NCBI RefSeq assembly: GCF_023509015.1
Contig: NZ_CP094975.1
Coordinates: forward strand, 875,501-939,500
Direction of reading: 5' to 3'
Length of the DNA: 64,000 nucleotides
Source of the DNA: Pseudomonas abieticivorans
GTDB taxonomy: Bacteria; Pseudomonadota; Gammaproteobacteria; Pseudomonadales; Pseudomonadaceae
In this document: piece by piece, positions 8,201 through 16,138 of the stretch
How positions within the stretch are numbered: the stretch's first letter is position 1
Layout: every line of letters starts with the position of its first letter
Translations under genes and position numbers: made by a program
The notes under the pieces: model-generated
Databases searched by the model: none
Seen by the model: only the letters and a program-made list of their open reading frames with translations
What the model was told of the DNA's origin: nothing

Positions 8201-8854
8201 ATGGCTTTAGCGATTTTCGACCTGGATGAAACCCTGATCCATGGCGACTGCGCCACCCTGTGGAGCGAACAGATGGGCCGCCTGGGCTGGGTAGACCCCG
8301 AGGACTTCATGCGCCGCAACAATGAGCTGATGGACGCCTACAGCCAAGGCAAACTGGCCATGGAAGACTACATGGCCTTCAGCCTTGAGCCGATGATCGG
8401 CCGCACGCCCGAGGAGGTCGAGCACCTGGTGGGCCCGTGGGTGGAGGACTTTATCGAGCCGATCATTTTCAGTGACGCCACCAAGACCATCGCCCAACAC
8501 CGCAAGGCCGGCGACCGCATCCTGATCATTTCCGCCTCCGGGACCCACCTGGTCGGCCCGATCGCCGAGCGCCTGGGCGTGGACGAAATCCTGGCCATCG
8601 ACCTGGACGTGCAGCATGGCGTGTACAGCGGCCAGACCGTGGGCACCCTCACCTACCGCGAAGGCAAGATCACCCGCTTGCTGGAATGGCTGGATGCCGA
8701 GGAAGAGAACCTGGAAGGCGCGACCTTCTACTCCGACTCACGCAATGACCTGCCGCTACTGCTCAAGGTTGATCACCCGCAGGTGGTGAACCCGGACCCG
8801 GTGCTGCGTGAGCATGCCGAGAAGGCTGGGTGGCCGATTCATCATTGGGTGTGA
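8201..8854 (+). CDS. HAD-IB family phosphatase (SerB-like)
   Basis: This 217-aa protein has all HAD motifs: FDLDETL (nucleophile Asp7 and acid/base Asp9), IISASG (motif II), a conserved lysine in GKITRL, and YSDSRNDLPLL (motif IV). The cap region between motifs I and II fits the HAD-IB class of phosphoserine phosphatase and phosphocholine/phosphoethanolamine phosphatase relatives. AAGGAG is present. As last gene of the ABC operon it probably removes phosphate from the imported molecule or its breakdown product. Its 3' end overlaps the convergent tapT gene by 13 bp. Confidence 0.85.
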   Translation: MALAIFDLDETLIHGDCATLWSEQMGRLGWVDPEDFMRRNNELMDAYSQGKLAMEDYMAFSLEPMIGRTPEEVEHLVGPWVEDFIEPIIFSDATKTIAQHRKAGDRILIISASGTHLVGPIAERLGVDEILAIDLDVQHGVYSGQTVGTLTYREGKITRLLEWLDAEEENLEGATFYSDSRNDLPLLLKVDHPQVVNPDPVLREHAEKAGWPIHHWV

Positions 8855-9438
8855 TGATTGCGCCGGTAAACCTGCTCACCCATCGCCGCTATCTGCCCTT
8901 CTATCAGTGCATCGAAGGGCTTGAGCAGCGGCTGGTAGTTTGCCGGCGCCTCCAGTACTTCCAGCGCCTGGGTAATCGCCTCGATCGTTGACAGTGCCTC
9001 AGGCCCCGGTGCCTTGCGCAGCCGGTAACGCGAAGGTGCGGCGCCGTCCAGGGTGACGCGGGGCAATGCCGCGAGCAGCGGATTGAGGTGCAGCATCTTC
9101 TTAGCCTTGCGCCAGGTGCCGTCGGGGACCACCAGTAACATCGGTTCTTGCGCCGGTGCATAGGCGCCGAGCACCTGCGCCCCCTCGCCTGGGAACAACA
9201 GGCAGGCGCGATGGCCTGGCCGGTTGAGCAACACTTCAAGGTTTTCGAAGGTTTCGCCCACCACCAACTCGGCATTGCGCAGGCCCAGTGCCGCCAGGCG
9301 GGCAGTGTTGAGGGCGTGGTCGACTTCGCTGGGGTGCTGCAACACGAGCACGCGAGTGCGGCTGGGCAGGTGCGGGATCAGGGGGCAGAGGCAATGTGCT
9401 TGTGGGCGCAGGCAGCGCGGGCAACTGGGGCGTGGCAT
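8842..9438 (-). CDS. tapT: tRNA-uridine aminocarboxypropyltransferase (DTW domain)
   Basis: This protein of about 198 aa has an N-terminal zinc-ribbon-like CPRCLRPQAHCLC cluster and the family signature DGTWRKAKK (a DxTW motif) near the centre, followed by SRYRLRKAP. Family members transfer the 3-amino-3-carboxypropyl group from S-adenosylmethionine to U47 of tRNA (acp3U). The ATG at 9438 is preferred because CAGGAG lies about 7 nt upstream. An in-frame ATG 24 nt earlier (9462) has no ribosome site. The gene is monocistronic and convergent with the ABC operon. Confidence 0.85.
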   Translation of the reverse strand: MPRPSCPRCLRPQAHCLCPLIPHLPSRTRVLVLQHPSEVDHALNTARLAALGLRNAELVVGETFENLEVLLNRPGHRACLLFPGEGAQVLGAYAPAQEPMLLVVPDGTWRKAKKMLHLNPLLAALPRVTLDGAAPSRYRLRKAPGPEALSTIEAITQALEVLEAPANYQPLLKPFDALIEGQIAAMGEQVYRRNHHTQ

Positions 9439-9485
9439 GGTGACGGTCTCCTGGCCCGCCATGATACCCCGGCATGGGCCTGCCC

Positions 9486-9576
9486 TGTAGGCGCGGATTC
9501 ACCCGCGAATAATAAAACGCGGTTTCTATTGATGCATTACGGCGCTCTTTTCGCGGCTAAATCCCACGCCTACAAG
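9486..9576. repeat. REP pair upstream of tapT
   Basis: CTGTAGGCGCGGATTCACCCGCGAA at 9486-9510 and an inverted, degenerate TTCGCGGCTAAATCCCACGCCTACAAG near 9550-9576 form a two-arm REP element between the tapT start and the gbuR end. Confidence 0.65.
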
Positions 9577-9636
9577 ACGCTTGGTCAGCGGTTGAAGCGC
9601 TCGGCCACAGGGGGGCTGAACGAACGCCGCACGGCA

Positions 9637-10530
9637 TCACAACGGGTTGAGCTGCGCCTTGAGCAGGTCGCGAAAGGTCTGGATCAGCGGCTCGCGGCTG
9701 CGCCCCCGACGGGTGATCATCGAGAACGGCGCCTGGTAACCGAAGGTGGCCGGTGACAGCACGCGCAAGTCGCCCTTGTCGGCCCAGGGCTGAGCGTAAT
9801 GCTCGGGCAGGTAGCCGATGTAGGCGCCCGACAGCACCAATATCAACTGCGCCTCCATGCTCTCCACGGTCGCGGCACTGTGCTTGAAACCGTGGCGGGC
9901 CAGCTCCGCCTGGCTCCAGTAGCCGCGCCCGACCATGCGCTGTTGGGTGATCACCTGCTCGGGGATGCGCCGCTCGGCATACAGCGGGTGGCGGTTGCTG
10001 CAATACAGCCAATGCTGCTCGCGGTACAGCGGCTGGTACACCAGGCCGCTCATGCGCGTGGAAAACGCGCCGATGGCCAGGTCCAGGCGGTTGTCCTGCA
10101 CCCCCTGTTGCAACTCATAGGGGCTGGACACCGACAGGTGCAGGTGCACGGCCGGGTGTTCCTGGGTGTAGGCGCCGATGGCCTCGGCGAACGGCAAGGC
10201 GCGGTCGCTGACGGTGGAGTCGATGACCCCCAGGTTCAAGGTGCCGCGCAACTCGCCCTTGAGCGCGGCGGCGTACTGCTCGAAACCTTCCATTTCGGCC
10301 ATCAGGCGCAGGGTTTCCTGATGGAACAGCTCGCCCTTGCTGGTCAGGCTGAACCCGCCACGGCCACGGTGGCACAGCACGATGCCCAGGGCGGCCTCAA
10401 GCTGGCTCATGTAGGTGCTGATCGCCGAGGTCGACAGGTTGAGTTCCTGCTGGGCATTGGCGAAGCCCTGGTGGCGGACGATGCTGACGAATATGCGCAG
10501 CAGTTTCAGGTCGGGGAGTGCGTTGGCCAT
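9637..10530 (-). CDS. gbuR: LysR-family regulator of the guanidinobutyrate cluster
   Basis: This protein of about 297 aa has an N-terminal winged helix (LKLLRIFVSIVRHQGFANAQ, SAISTYMSQLEAALG; residues 8-65) and a C-terminal substrate-binding domain. The start is placed at ATG 10530 (MANALPDLK) because the 32 residues upstream in the longer frame are low-quality and lie in the promoter region. It is divergent from gbuA, as in P. aeruginosa where GbuR (PA1422) activates gbuA with 4-guanidinobutyrate. A palindrome at 10650-10673 is the probable binding site. Confidence 0.85.
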   Translation of the reverse strand: MANALPDLKLLRIFVSIVRHQGFANAQQELNLSTSAISTYMSQLEAALGIVLCHRGRGGFSLTSKGELFHQETLRLMAEMEGFEQYAAALKGELRGTLNLGVIDSTVSDRALPFAEAIGAYTQEHPAVHLHLSVSSPYELQQGVQDNRLDLAIGAFSTRMSGLVYQPLYREQHWLYCSNRHPLYAERRIPEQVITQQRMVGRGYWSQAELARHGFKHSAATVESMEAQLILVLSGAYIGYLPEHYAQPWADKGDLRVLSPATFGYQAPFSMITRRGRSREPLIQTFRDLLKAQLNPL

Positions 10531-10649
10531 AGGGTCACACAAATGGGGAGGACGAACACTGTGAGAGCAACGCTTGCTTGCGATGGCGCCCTTGAGAACG
10601 CCGCCACAAGCAACCGTTGCCCCCACGCATTCAAATTAGTTTAGCGCCA

Positions 10650-10673
10650 TTAGTTCAGAAAAATCTGAACTAA
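10650..10673. promoter_or_regulatory. Perfect 24-bp palindrome, probable GbuR site
   Basis: TTAGTTCAGA-AAAA-TCTGAACTAA has two perfect 10-bp arms and a 4-bp spacer, in the gbuR-gbuA divergent region about 90 bp before the gbuA start. It contains the T...A inverted-repeat form typical of LysR recognition sites. Confidence 0.65.
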
Positions 10674-10762
10674 GTATTTCTCGGTAGCGATTCTTCCACC
10701 TCACTACATTTTGCAGACTCCGCCCCAACGTCTAAAAAATTCAAAAATGATGAGGTAAACCC

Positions 10763-11713
10763 GTGGACAAGATTCTTCACCAACCACTGGGCGGTAACGA
10801 AATGCCGCGTTTCGGCGGCATCGCCACCATGATGCGCCTGCCCCACCTGCAAACCGCAGCAGGCCTTGACGCTGCCTTCATCGGTATCCCGCTGGACATC
10901 GGCACCTCGCTGCGCTCCGGCACCCGCTTCGGCCCCCGTGAGATCCGCGCCGAATCGGTGATGATCCGCCCCTACAACATGGCCACTGGCGCCGCCCCGT
11001 TCGACTCGCTGGCGGTGGCCGACATCGGTGACGTGGCGATCAACACCTTCAACCTGCTCGACGCCGTGCGCATCATCGAGCAGGCCTACGACGAAATCCT
11101 CGAACACGACGTGATCCCCCTGACCCTGGGTGGCGACCACACCGTGACCCTGCCGATCCTGCGGGCTATTCACAAGAAGCACGGCAAAGTGGGCCTGGTG
11201 CACATCGACGCGCATGCCGACGTCAACGACCACATGTTCGGCGAGAAAATCGCCCACGGCACCACCTTCCGCCGCGCCGTGGAAGAAGGCCTGCTGGACT
11301 GCAACCGCGTGGTGCAGATCGGCCTGCGTGCCCAGGGCTACACCGCCGAAGACTTCAACTGGAGCCGCAAGCAGGGTTTCCGCGTGGTGCAGGCCGAAGA
11401 GTGCTGGCACAAATCACTGGGCCCACTGATGGAGGAAGTGCGTGCCCAGGTCGGTGACGGCCCGGTGTACCTGAGCTTCGACATCGACGGTATCGACCCG
11501 GCCTGGGCGCCCGGCACCGGCACCCCGGAAATCGGCGGCCTGACCACCATCCAGGCGATCGAAATCGTGCGCGGCTGCCAAGGCCTGGACCTGATCGGTT
11601 GCGATCTGGTAGAAGTCTCGCCGCCTTACGACACCACCGGCAACACCTCGCTGCTGGGCGCCAACCTGCTGTACGAAATGCTCTGCGTACTGCCCGGCGT
11701 GGCCCACCGCTGA
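10763..11713 (+). CDS. gbuA: Guanidinobutyrase (ureohydrolase family)
   Basis: This 316-aa manganese ureohydrolase hydrolyses 4-guanidinobutyrate to 4-aminobutyrate and urea, the step that drains arginine decarboxylation products into the GABA shunt. Metal-ligand motifs are GGDHT (His126), DAHAD (Asp149, His151, Asp153) and SFDIDGIDP (Asp240, Asp242). From memory the sequence is nearly colinear with P. aeruginosa GbuA (PA1421), including the N-terminus and C-terminal ANLLYEMLCVLPGV, which separates it from agmatinase and guanidinopropionase paralogues. It heads a four-gene operon with two transporters. Confidence 0.93.
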   Translation: MDKILHQPLGGNEMPRFGGIATMMRLPHLQTAAGLDAAFIGIPLDIGTSLRSGTRFGPREIRAESVMIRPYNMATGAAPFDSLAVADIGDVAINTFNLLDAVRIIEQAYDEILEHDVIPLTLGGDHTVTLPILRAIHKKHGKVGLVHIDAHADVNDHMFGEKIAHGTTFRRAVEEGLLDCNRVVQIGLRAQGYTAEDFNWSRKQGFRVVQAEECWHKSLGPLMEEVRAQVGDGPVYLSFDIDGIDPAWAPGTGTPEIGGLTTIQAIEIVRGCQGLDLIGCDLVEVSPPYDTTGNTSLLGANLLYEMLCVLPGVAHR

Positions 11714-11723
11714 GGACATGACC

Positions 11724-12116
11724 ATGAGCGATCAACAACACGTATTGGACGCTGCCGCCGAGTTGGTTGCAGCGTTCGCCAAAAACGATCGTGAGGCCTA
11801 TTTCGGCGCGTTCAGCGCCGATGCCAGCTTTGTGTTTTACACCCTGGCGCAGCCGTTGCTCAGCCGCGACGCCTATCAGGCGTTGTGGGACAGCTCGCGG
11901 CGCGAGGATGGCTTCGAGGTGCTTTCGTGCACCTCAAGCAATGCATTTGTCAGCCTGCAGGGCGACGTGGCGATTTTTATCCACGACGTGGCCACAGAGC
12001 TGCGCATGCAAGGGGAGCTGTGCTTTAGCCAGGAACGGGAAACCATCGTTTTCCGTAAAGAACAACAAGGCCGTTGGCTGGCCTGCCACGAACATTTGTC
12101 TGCGACACCCCAATAA
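11724..12116 (+). CDS. NTF2/SnoaL-like small protein of the gbu operon
   Basis: This 130-aa protein looks like an NTF2-like cone-barrel fold (DUF4440/SnoaL type), with an N-terminal helix rich in Ala (VLDAAAELVAAFAKNDREAYFGAF) and later beta strands (GDVAIFIHDVATEL, RETIVFRKE). ATG 11724 is used because GAGGA sits 7 nt upstream; the in-frame ATG at 11718 is only 1 nt from it. It starts within 11 nt of the gbuA stop, in the position of P. aeruginosa PA1420. A role in guanidino-compound handling is only inferred from context. Confidence 0.75.
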   Translation: MSDQQHVLDAAAELVAAFAKNDREAYFGAFSADASFVFYTLAQPLLSRDAYQALWDSSRREDGFEVLSCTSSNAFVSLQGDVAIFIHDVATELRMQGELCFSQERETIVFRKEQQGRWLACHEHLSATPQ

Positions 12117-12182
12117 CTGCCCCCCAAAAAGCCCGCGAAGTGCCCCCGGCGTTGGGGCACGATGCAATGATCGGAGCAGATC

Positions 12183-13676
12183 ATGAATAACAACAACAGT
12201 GCACAAAGCATTAGCCAGATAGAAACGAACGGGGTGGAGCAGATTCCCGATCATGAAAGAACCGCCAAGCCGCTTGACCTGTTCCGCCTGATCTTTGGCG
12301 GCGCCAACACCTTTTCCACCGCGGTGCTGGGCAGTTTCCCGGTGCTGTTCGGCCTGTCGTTCCAGGCCGGGCTGGTGGCAATCCTGCTGGGCACCCTGGT
12401 CGGTGCAATCATTCTCGCGCCCATGGGCTTGTTCGGCCCGATCAATGGCACCAACAATGCCGTATCCTCAGGCGCGCACTTTGGTGTGCACGGGCGCATC
12501 GTCGGCTCCTTTCTGTCGCTGCTGACCGCCATCGCGTTTTTCTCGCTGTCGGTATGGAGCTCGGGGGACGCGCTGGTCGGCGGCGCCAAGCGCCTGGTCG
12601 GCTTGCCGGAAACCGACCTCAGCCTGGGCCTGACCTACGGCCTGTTCGCGGTGCTGGTATTGGCCGTGTGCATCTATGGCTTTCGCTTCATGCTGTGGGT
12701 TAACAAAATCGCCGTCTGGACCGCCAGCATTCTGTTCGTGCTGGGTTTCTTCGCGTTTTCCGGGCAGTTCGACAGCCAGTTCGCCGGCACCGTCAGCCAA
12801 GGCCAAGCCGGTTTCTGGGCCGCGTTCATCGGCGCCTCGCTAGTGGCCATGAGCAACCCGATCTCGTTCGGTGCATTCCTGGGTGACTGGTCGCGCTACA
12901 TCCCGCGCAACACGCCCAAGGGGCGCATCCTCGGCGCGGTGATCCTGGCCCAGTTGGCCACCTTGCTGCCAGCGTTGTTCGGCCTGGTGACCGCGACCAT
13001 CGTCGCCGCCCATGCCCCCGACTACATCGCCAACAACAACTACGTGGGCGGCCTGCTGGCCGTGGCGCCAAGCTGGTTCTTCCTGCCGGTGTGCCTGTTG
13101 GCGGTGATCGGCGGCATGTCCACCGGCACCACGGCGCTGTATGGCACGGGGCTGGACATGTCCAGCGTGTTCCCGCGCCTGCTGTCGCGGGTACAGGCCA
13201 CCTTGCTGATCGGGGTGATGTCCATCGCCTTTATCTTCATTGGCCGGTTTGCCTTCAACCTGGTGCAAAGCGTGTCGACTTTCGTGGTGCTGATCATCAC
13301 TTGCACCACCCCGTGGATGGTGATCATGCTGATCGGCCTGCTGGTGCGCCGTGGCTGGTACTGCCCGGATGACCTGCAAGTGTTCACCCGCGGCGAAACC
13401 GGCGGGCGCTACTGGTTCAGCCATGGCTGGAATTTCCGTGGCCTGGGTGCCTGGATCCCCAGCGCGCTGGTGGGCCTGTGCTTCGTCAACCTGCCGGGGC
13501 AGTTCGTCGGCCCCCTGGGCAACCTGGCCGGTGGCATCGACATCAGCCTGCCGGTGACCCTGGGCCTGGCGGCCGTGGTGTACATCGTGCTGCTCAAGCT
13601 GTTCCCGGAAACGGCCGCGGTCTACGGCCCGAAGCAACAACGCGGTAGCGCGGTGCCCCTGGCTGCAGCTGCCTGA
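12183..13676 (+). CDS. NCS1-family permease (cytosine permease-like), gbu operon
   Basis: This 497-aa integral membrane protein has about 12 helices and NCS1/CodB-type features: the N-terminal region FRLIFGGANTFSTAVLGSFP, GPINGTNNAVSSGAHFG, and the helix-6 region SNPISFGAFLGDWSRYIP. GGAG precedes the ATG. It should be a cation-coupled importer. The operon context, matching PA1419 next to gbuA, suggests guanidinobutyrate or a related guanidino compound rather than cytosine. Confidence 0.85.
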   Translation: MNNNNSAQSISQIETNGVEQIPDHERTAKPLDLFRLIFGGANTFSTAVLGSFPVLFGLSFQAGLVAILLGTLVGAIILAPMGLFGPINGTNNAVSSGAHFGVHGRIVGSFLSLLTAIAFFSLSVWSSGDALVGGAKRLVGLPETDLSLGLTYGLFAVLVLAVCIYGFRFMLWVNKIAVWTASILFVLGFFAFSGQFDSQFAGTVSQGQAGFWAAFIGASLVAMSNPISFGAFLGDWSRYIPRNTPKGRILGAVILAQLATLLPALFGLVTATIVAAHAPDYIANNNYVGGLLAVAPSWFFLPVCLLAVIGGMSTGTTALYGTGLDMSSVFPRLLSRVQATLLIGVMSIAFIFIGRFAFNLVQSVSTFVVLIITCTTPWMVIMLIGLLVRRGWYCPDDLQVFTRGETGGRYWFSHGWNFRGLGAWIPSALVGLCFVNLPGQFVGPLGNLAGGIDISLPVTLGLAAVVYIVLLKLFPETAAVYGPKQQRGSAVPLAAAA

Positions 13677-13690
13677 TATGCGCCGGTGCT

Positions 13691-13747
13691 TTTCGCGGAT
13701 GAGTCCGCGCCTACGGCAAATCCCCGTAGGCGCCAATTCATCCACGT
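13691..13747. repeat. REP hairpin between the two gbu-operon transporters
   Basis: TTTCGCGGATGAGTCCGCGCCTAC and GTAGGCGCCAATTCATCCACG are inverted arms of a degenerate REP pair. They lie between the NCS1 permease and the sodium symporter. Confidence 0.65.
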
Positions 13748-13800
13748 AGCAGGCGCCGCAGTCTCTAAAACCTATAAGAAACACGCTTGGAGAATTCCCC

Positions 13801-15180
13801 ATGGCTTTAGATATTTTCGTCGTCGCGCTTTACGCGGCCGGCATGCTCATGCTCGGCTGGTACGGCATGCGCAAGGCCAAGACCCATGAAGACTACCTGG
13901 TGGCCGGTCGCAACCTGGGCCCTTCGCTGTACATGGGCACCATGGCGGCCACGGTACTGGGCGGCGCATCCACCGTGGGCACCGTGCGCCTGGGCTACGT
14001 GCATGGTATTTCCGGTTTCTGGCTGTGCGCGGCCCTGGGCCTGGGCATCGTCGCGCTGAACCTGTTCCTGGCCAAGCCGCTGCTCAAGCTGAAGATTTTC
14101 ACCGTGACCCAGGTGCTGGAAAAGCGCTACAACCCCATGGCCCGCCAGGCCAGTGCGGTGATCATGCTGGCCTACGCACTGATGATCGGCGTGACCTCCA
14201 TCCTGGCCATCGGCACCGTGCTGCAAGTGCTGTTCAACCTGCCCTTCTGGCTATCGATCATGCTGGGCGGCGGCGTGGTGGTGGTGTACTCGACCATCGG
14301 TGGCATGTGGTCGCTGACCCTGACCGATATCGTCCAGTTCGTGATCAAAACCGTCGGTCTGATGTTCATTCTGCTGCCGATCTGCCTGTACCGCGTGGGC
14401 GGCTGGGACCAGTTGGTGGCCAAGCTGCCAGCCAGTAGCTTCAGCTTCACCGCCATCGGTTGGGACACCATCATCACCTACTTCCTGATCTACTTCTTCG
14501 GCATCCTGATCGGCCAGGACATCTGGCAACGGGTATTCACCGCCAAGAGTGACAAGGTGGCGAAATACGCCGGCACCACGGCGGGCATCTACTGCATTTT
14601 CTACGGCCTGGCCTGCGCCCTGATCGGCATGGCTGCCCACGTGCTGCTGCCCGACCTTGATAACGTCAACAATGCCTTTGCCGCCATCGTCAAAGTGACC
14701 CTGCCCGACGGCATTCGCGGCCTGGTGATTGCCGCCGCATTGGCCGCCATGATGTCCACCGCCAGCGCCGGCCTGTTGGCGGCATCCACGGTACTCACCG
14801 AAGACCTGCTGCCAAAACTGCGTGGCGGCAAGCAATCGAGCCTGGGCATCAACCGCCTGTTCACCGCCATCACAGGCCTGGTGGTGCTGTGCATCGCACT
14901 GGTGGTCAGCGATGTGATCAGCGCGCTCACCCTGGCTTACAACCTGCTGGTGGGTGGCATGCTGATCCCGTTGATGGGGGCCATCTTCTGGAAACGCGCC
15001 ACCACCGCCGGCGCCATCACCAGCATGACCCTGGGCTTTGTCACCGCCTTGGGGTTCATGCTCAAGGACGGCCTGGACGCCAATACGCCGATCTACTACA
15101 GCCTGGCCGTGGGCTTGGCCAGCTTCGTGATCGTCAGCCTTTTGTCACGTAACCCCCTGCCTGCCGCAAAACTGGCCTAA
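13801..15180 (+). CDS. Sodium:solute symporter (SSF family)
   Basis: This 459-aa protein has about 13 membrane helices and SSF motifs: GMRKAKTHEDYLVAGRN near the N-terminus, GGASTVGTVRLGYVHG (37-65 region), and GQDIWQRVFTAKS in the central loop. It is a Na+-coupled transporter of the SLC5 fold. A GGAG ribosome site lies 8 nt before the ATG. It is the last gene of the gbu cluster, equivalent in position to P. aeruginosa PA1418. The substrate is probably a guanidino acid or arginine-derived compound, inferred from neighbours only. Confidence 0.85.
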   Translation: MALDIFVVALYAAGMLMLGWYGMRKAKTHEDYLVAGRNLGPSLYMGTMAATVLGGASTVGTVRLGYVHGISGFWLCAALGLGIVALNLFLAKPLLKLKIFTVTQVLEKRYNPMARQASAVIMLAYALMIGVTSILAIGTVLQVLFNLPFWLSIMLGGGVVVVYSTIGGMWSLTLTDIVQFVIKTVGLMFILLPICLYRVGGWDQLVAKLPASSFSFTAIGWDTIITYFLIYFFGILIGQDIWQRVFTAKSDKVAKYAGTTAGIYCIFYGLACALIGMAAHVLLPDLDNVNNAFAAIVKVTLPDGIRGLVIAAALAAMMSTASAGLLAASTVLTEDLLPKLRGGKQSSLGINRLFTAITGLVVLCIALVVSDVISALTLAYNLLVGGMLIPLMGAIFWKRATTAGAITSMTLGFVTALGFMLKDGLDANTPIYYSLAVGLASFVIVSLLSRNPLPAAKLA

Positions 15181-15184
15181 GCTA

Positions 15185-15223
15185 TTGATAGTCGTCGCGT
15201 ACTGGCTGCGCGACGGCTATCAA
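15185..15223 (+). terminator. Strong hairpin after the gbu operon
   Basis: TTGATAGTCGTCGCG and CGCGACGGCTATCAA pair along 15 positions with one mismatch around a 9-nt loop, starting 5 nt after the symporter stop. No T-tract follows, so it may be a Rho-dependent or processing structure rather than a classical terminator. Confidence 0.5.
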
Positions 15224-15322
15224 CGCAGGGACCCGTTGATCAGATTCATCTGACAACCAGTGCAAACGAATTGCCTAGGACATTTTCGGGGCCGCCTTGT
15301 GGCCTGAACTGCCGAGGTCGCC

Positions 15323-15550
15323 ATGAACAGTACCGACATCCAACTGCATATCCACAGTTCGATTCAGCAGCAAATTTCCCAGCAGGCGCCCAATGCCTGC
15401 CGCCTGGACATCGATGCCTTGTTCAGCACCCTTGAACACACCTTCGATATCGAATTGAACCCACGCTGCGTGCTGCCCCATGTGCGCACCATCCGCGAAC
15501 TCAGCCAAGTGATCATGGAAAAGACCCGCCTCGAACGCACCGAGACTTGA
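15323..15550 (+). CDS. Acyl-carrier-protein-like small protein lacking the attachment serine
   Basis: This 75-aa acidic helical protein aligns by eye with the acyl carrier fold: LFSTLEHTFDIEL matches the ACP helix II/loop ([12 protein letters not shown]) and HVRTIRELSQVI matches the last helix. The phosphopantetheine motif DSL is CRL here, so Ser is replaced by Arg and the protein should not be modified by a PPTase. GAGGT precedes the ATG. Its stop overlaps the start of the next gene, which encodes a second carrier-like protein with the same substitution. Function unknown; perhaps a structural or regulatory partner of an acyl enzyme. Confidence 0.65.
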   Translation: MNSTDIQLHIHSSIQQQISQQAPNACRLDIDALFSTLEHTFDIELNPRCVLPHVRTIRELSQVIMEKTRLERTET

Positions 15551-15804
15551 GCACGGGCCCGGTGGTGAACGTTGCACACAGCGTGCGCGCAGCCATTGCC
15601 CGCCAGGTGGGCTTCGACAACTTCGATGATCGGGCGACCCTGCAATCGTTGGGCCTGGACCGTGAGGACATCCTGGAGCTGATCTTCCGGCTGCAGGACC
15701 AATTTGAATTAACCGCGCGCACGCGTGATGAGGATCAGTTGGCTGACCACGCGTTGACGGTTGAGGATGTGTGTCGCTTTATCGAACAGTTGGCAAAGCG
15801 ATAA
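15547..15804 (+). CDS. Second acyl-carrier-like protein lacking the attachment serine
   Basis: This protein of about 85 aa has a better ACP match than its neighbour: LQSLGLDREDILELIFRLQDQFEL aligns with the carrier signature [20 protein letters not shown], but the modified Ser is Arg (DRE). The last helix LTVEDVCRFIEQL is also typical. The frame opens with TTG at 15547, overlapping the upstream TGA. GTG codons at 15562 and 15565 are alternative starts. The coupled pair suggests the two products act together. No synthase or acyltransferase gene is adjacent. Confidence 0.65.
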   Translation: MSTGPVVNVAHSVRAAIARQVGFDNFDDRATLQSLGLDREDILELIFRLQDQFELTARTRDEDQLADHALTVEDVCRFIEQLAKR

Positions 15805-15847
15805 ACGATGGCCCGAGCAATCGCCCAGGCCATTTGCCAACGTGCAT

Positions 15848-15973
15848 TCAACGACGCGGTTGGCGCCGGCGATCTTGCTCATCCGCTGGAATCGGGATCG
15901 GTTGCAGCGGCGGCGGGATCAGACCCAAGGCAACACCCAGATCGTGGAGCCAGTTGTACAGGTTGCGGTTCAT
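15848..15973 (-). CDS. 41-aa conserved micro-protein, PA1414-like
   Basis: The short frame MNRNLYNWLH...PPPLQPIPIP...RRRQPRR* has a very strong ribosome site (AAGGGGGG 6 nt before the ATG). It is Pro-rich in the middle and ends in a basic tail. It resembles my recollection of the P. aeruginosa micro-protein PA1414, whose 5' untranslated region gives rise to the low-oxygen sRNA SicX. The location just beyond the gbu cluster (PA1418-PA1422) agrees with that. The homology is from memory and needs an alignment. I see no membrane helix. Confidence 0.6.
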   Translation of the reverse strand: MNRNLYNWLHDLGVALGLIPPPLQPIPIPADEQDRRRQPRR

Positions 15974-16138
15974 AGTGCCCCCCTTAGGGTAAACCTGAAC
16001 GACGGGTTAGTTTTCCGTCGCTTCAATACGATCATAGTCCCAACCGCCCTGCTATGCATGCCCCTAACTGCGGCTTTTAGTCGCATATTTGGCAAAAAGC
16101 CGATTTGGTTCATTTCCATTCATTTCGGTGCAACGCCC
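15974..16138 (-). promoter_or_regulatory. 5' region of the PA1414-like gene with hairpin; possible sRNA source
   Basis: The 165 bp upstream of the micro-gene contain a CGACGG/CCGTCG hairpin (16000-16020) just before the ribosome site, and AT-rich stretches further up. By analogy with PA1414 this could encode an sRNA. I do not see a canonical Anr box (TTGAT-N4-ATCAA), so oxygen control is not supported by the sequence here. Confidence 0.3.

Noticed and set aside
15974..16138. Canonical Anr/FNR box upstream of the PA1414-like gene
   Set aside because: No TTGAT-N4-ATCAA match. The nearby TTGGC-N5-GCCGA-like stretch is too divergent to count.
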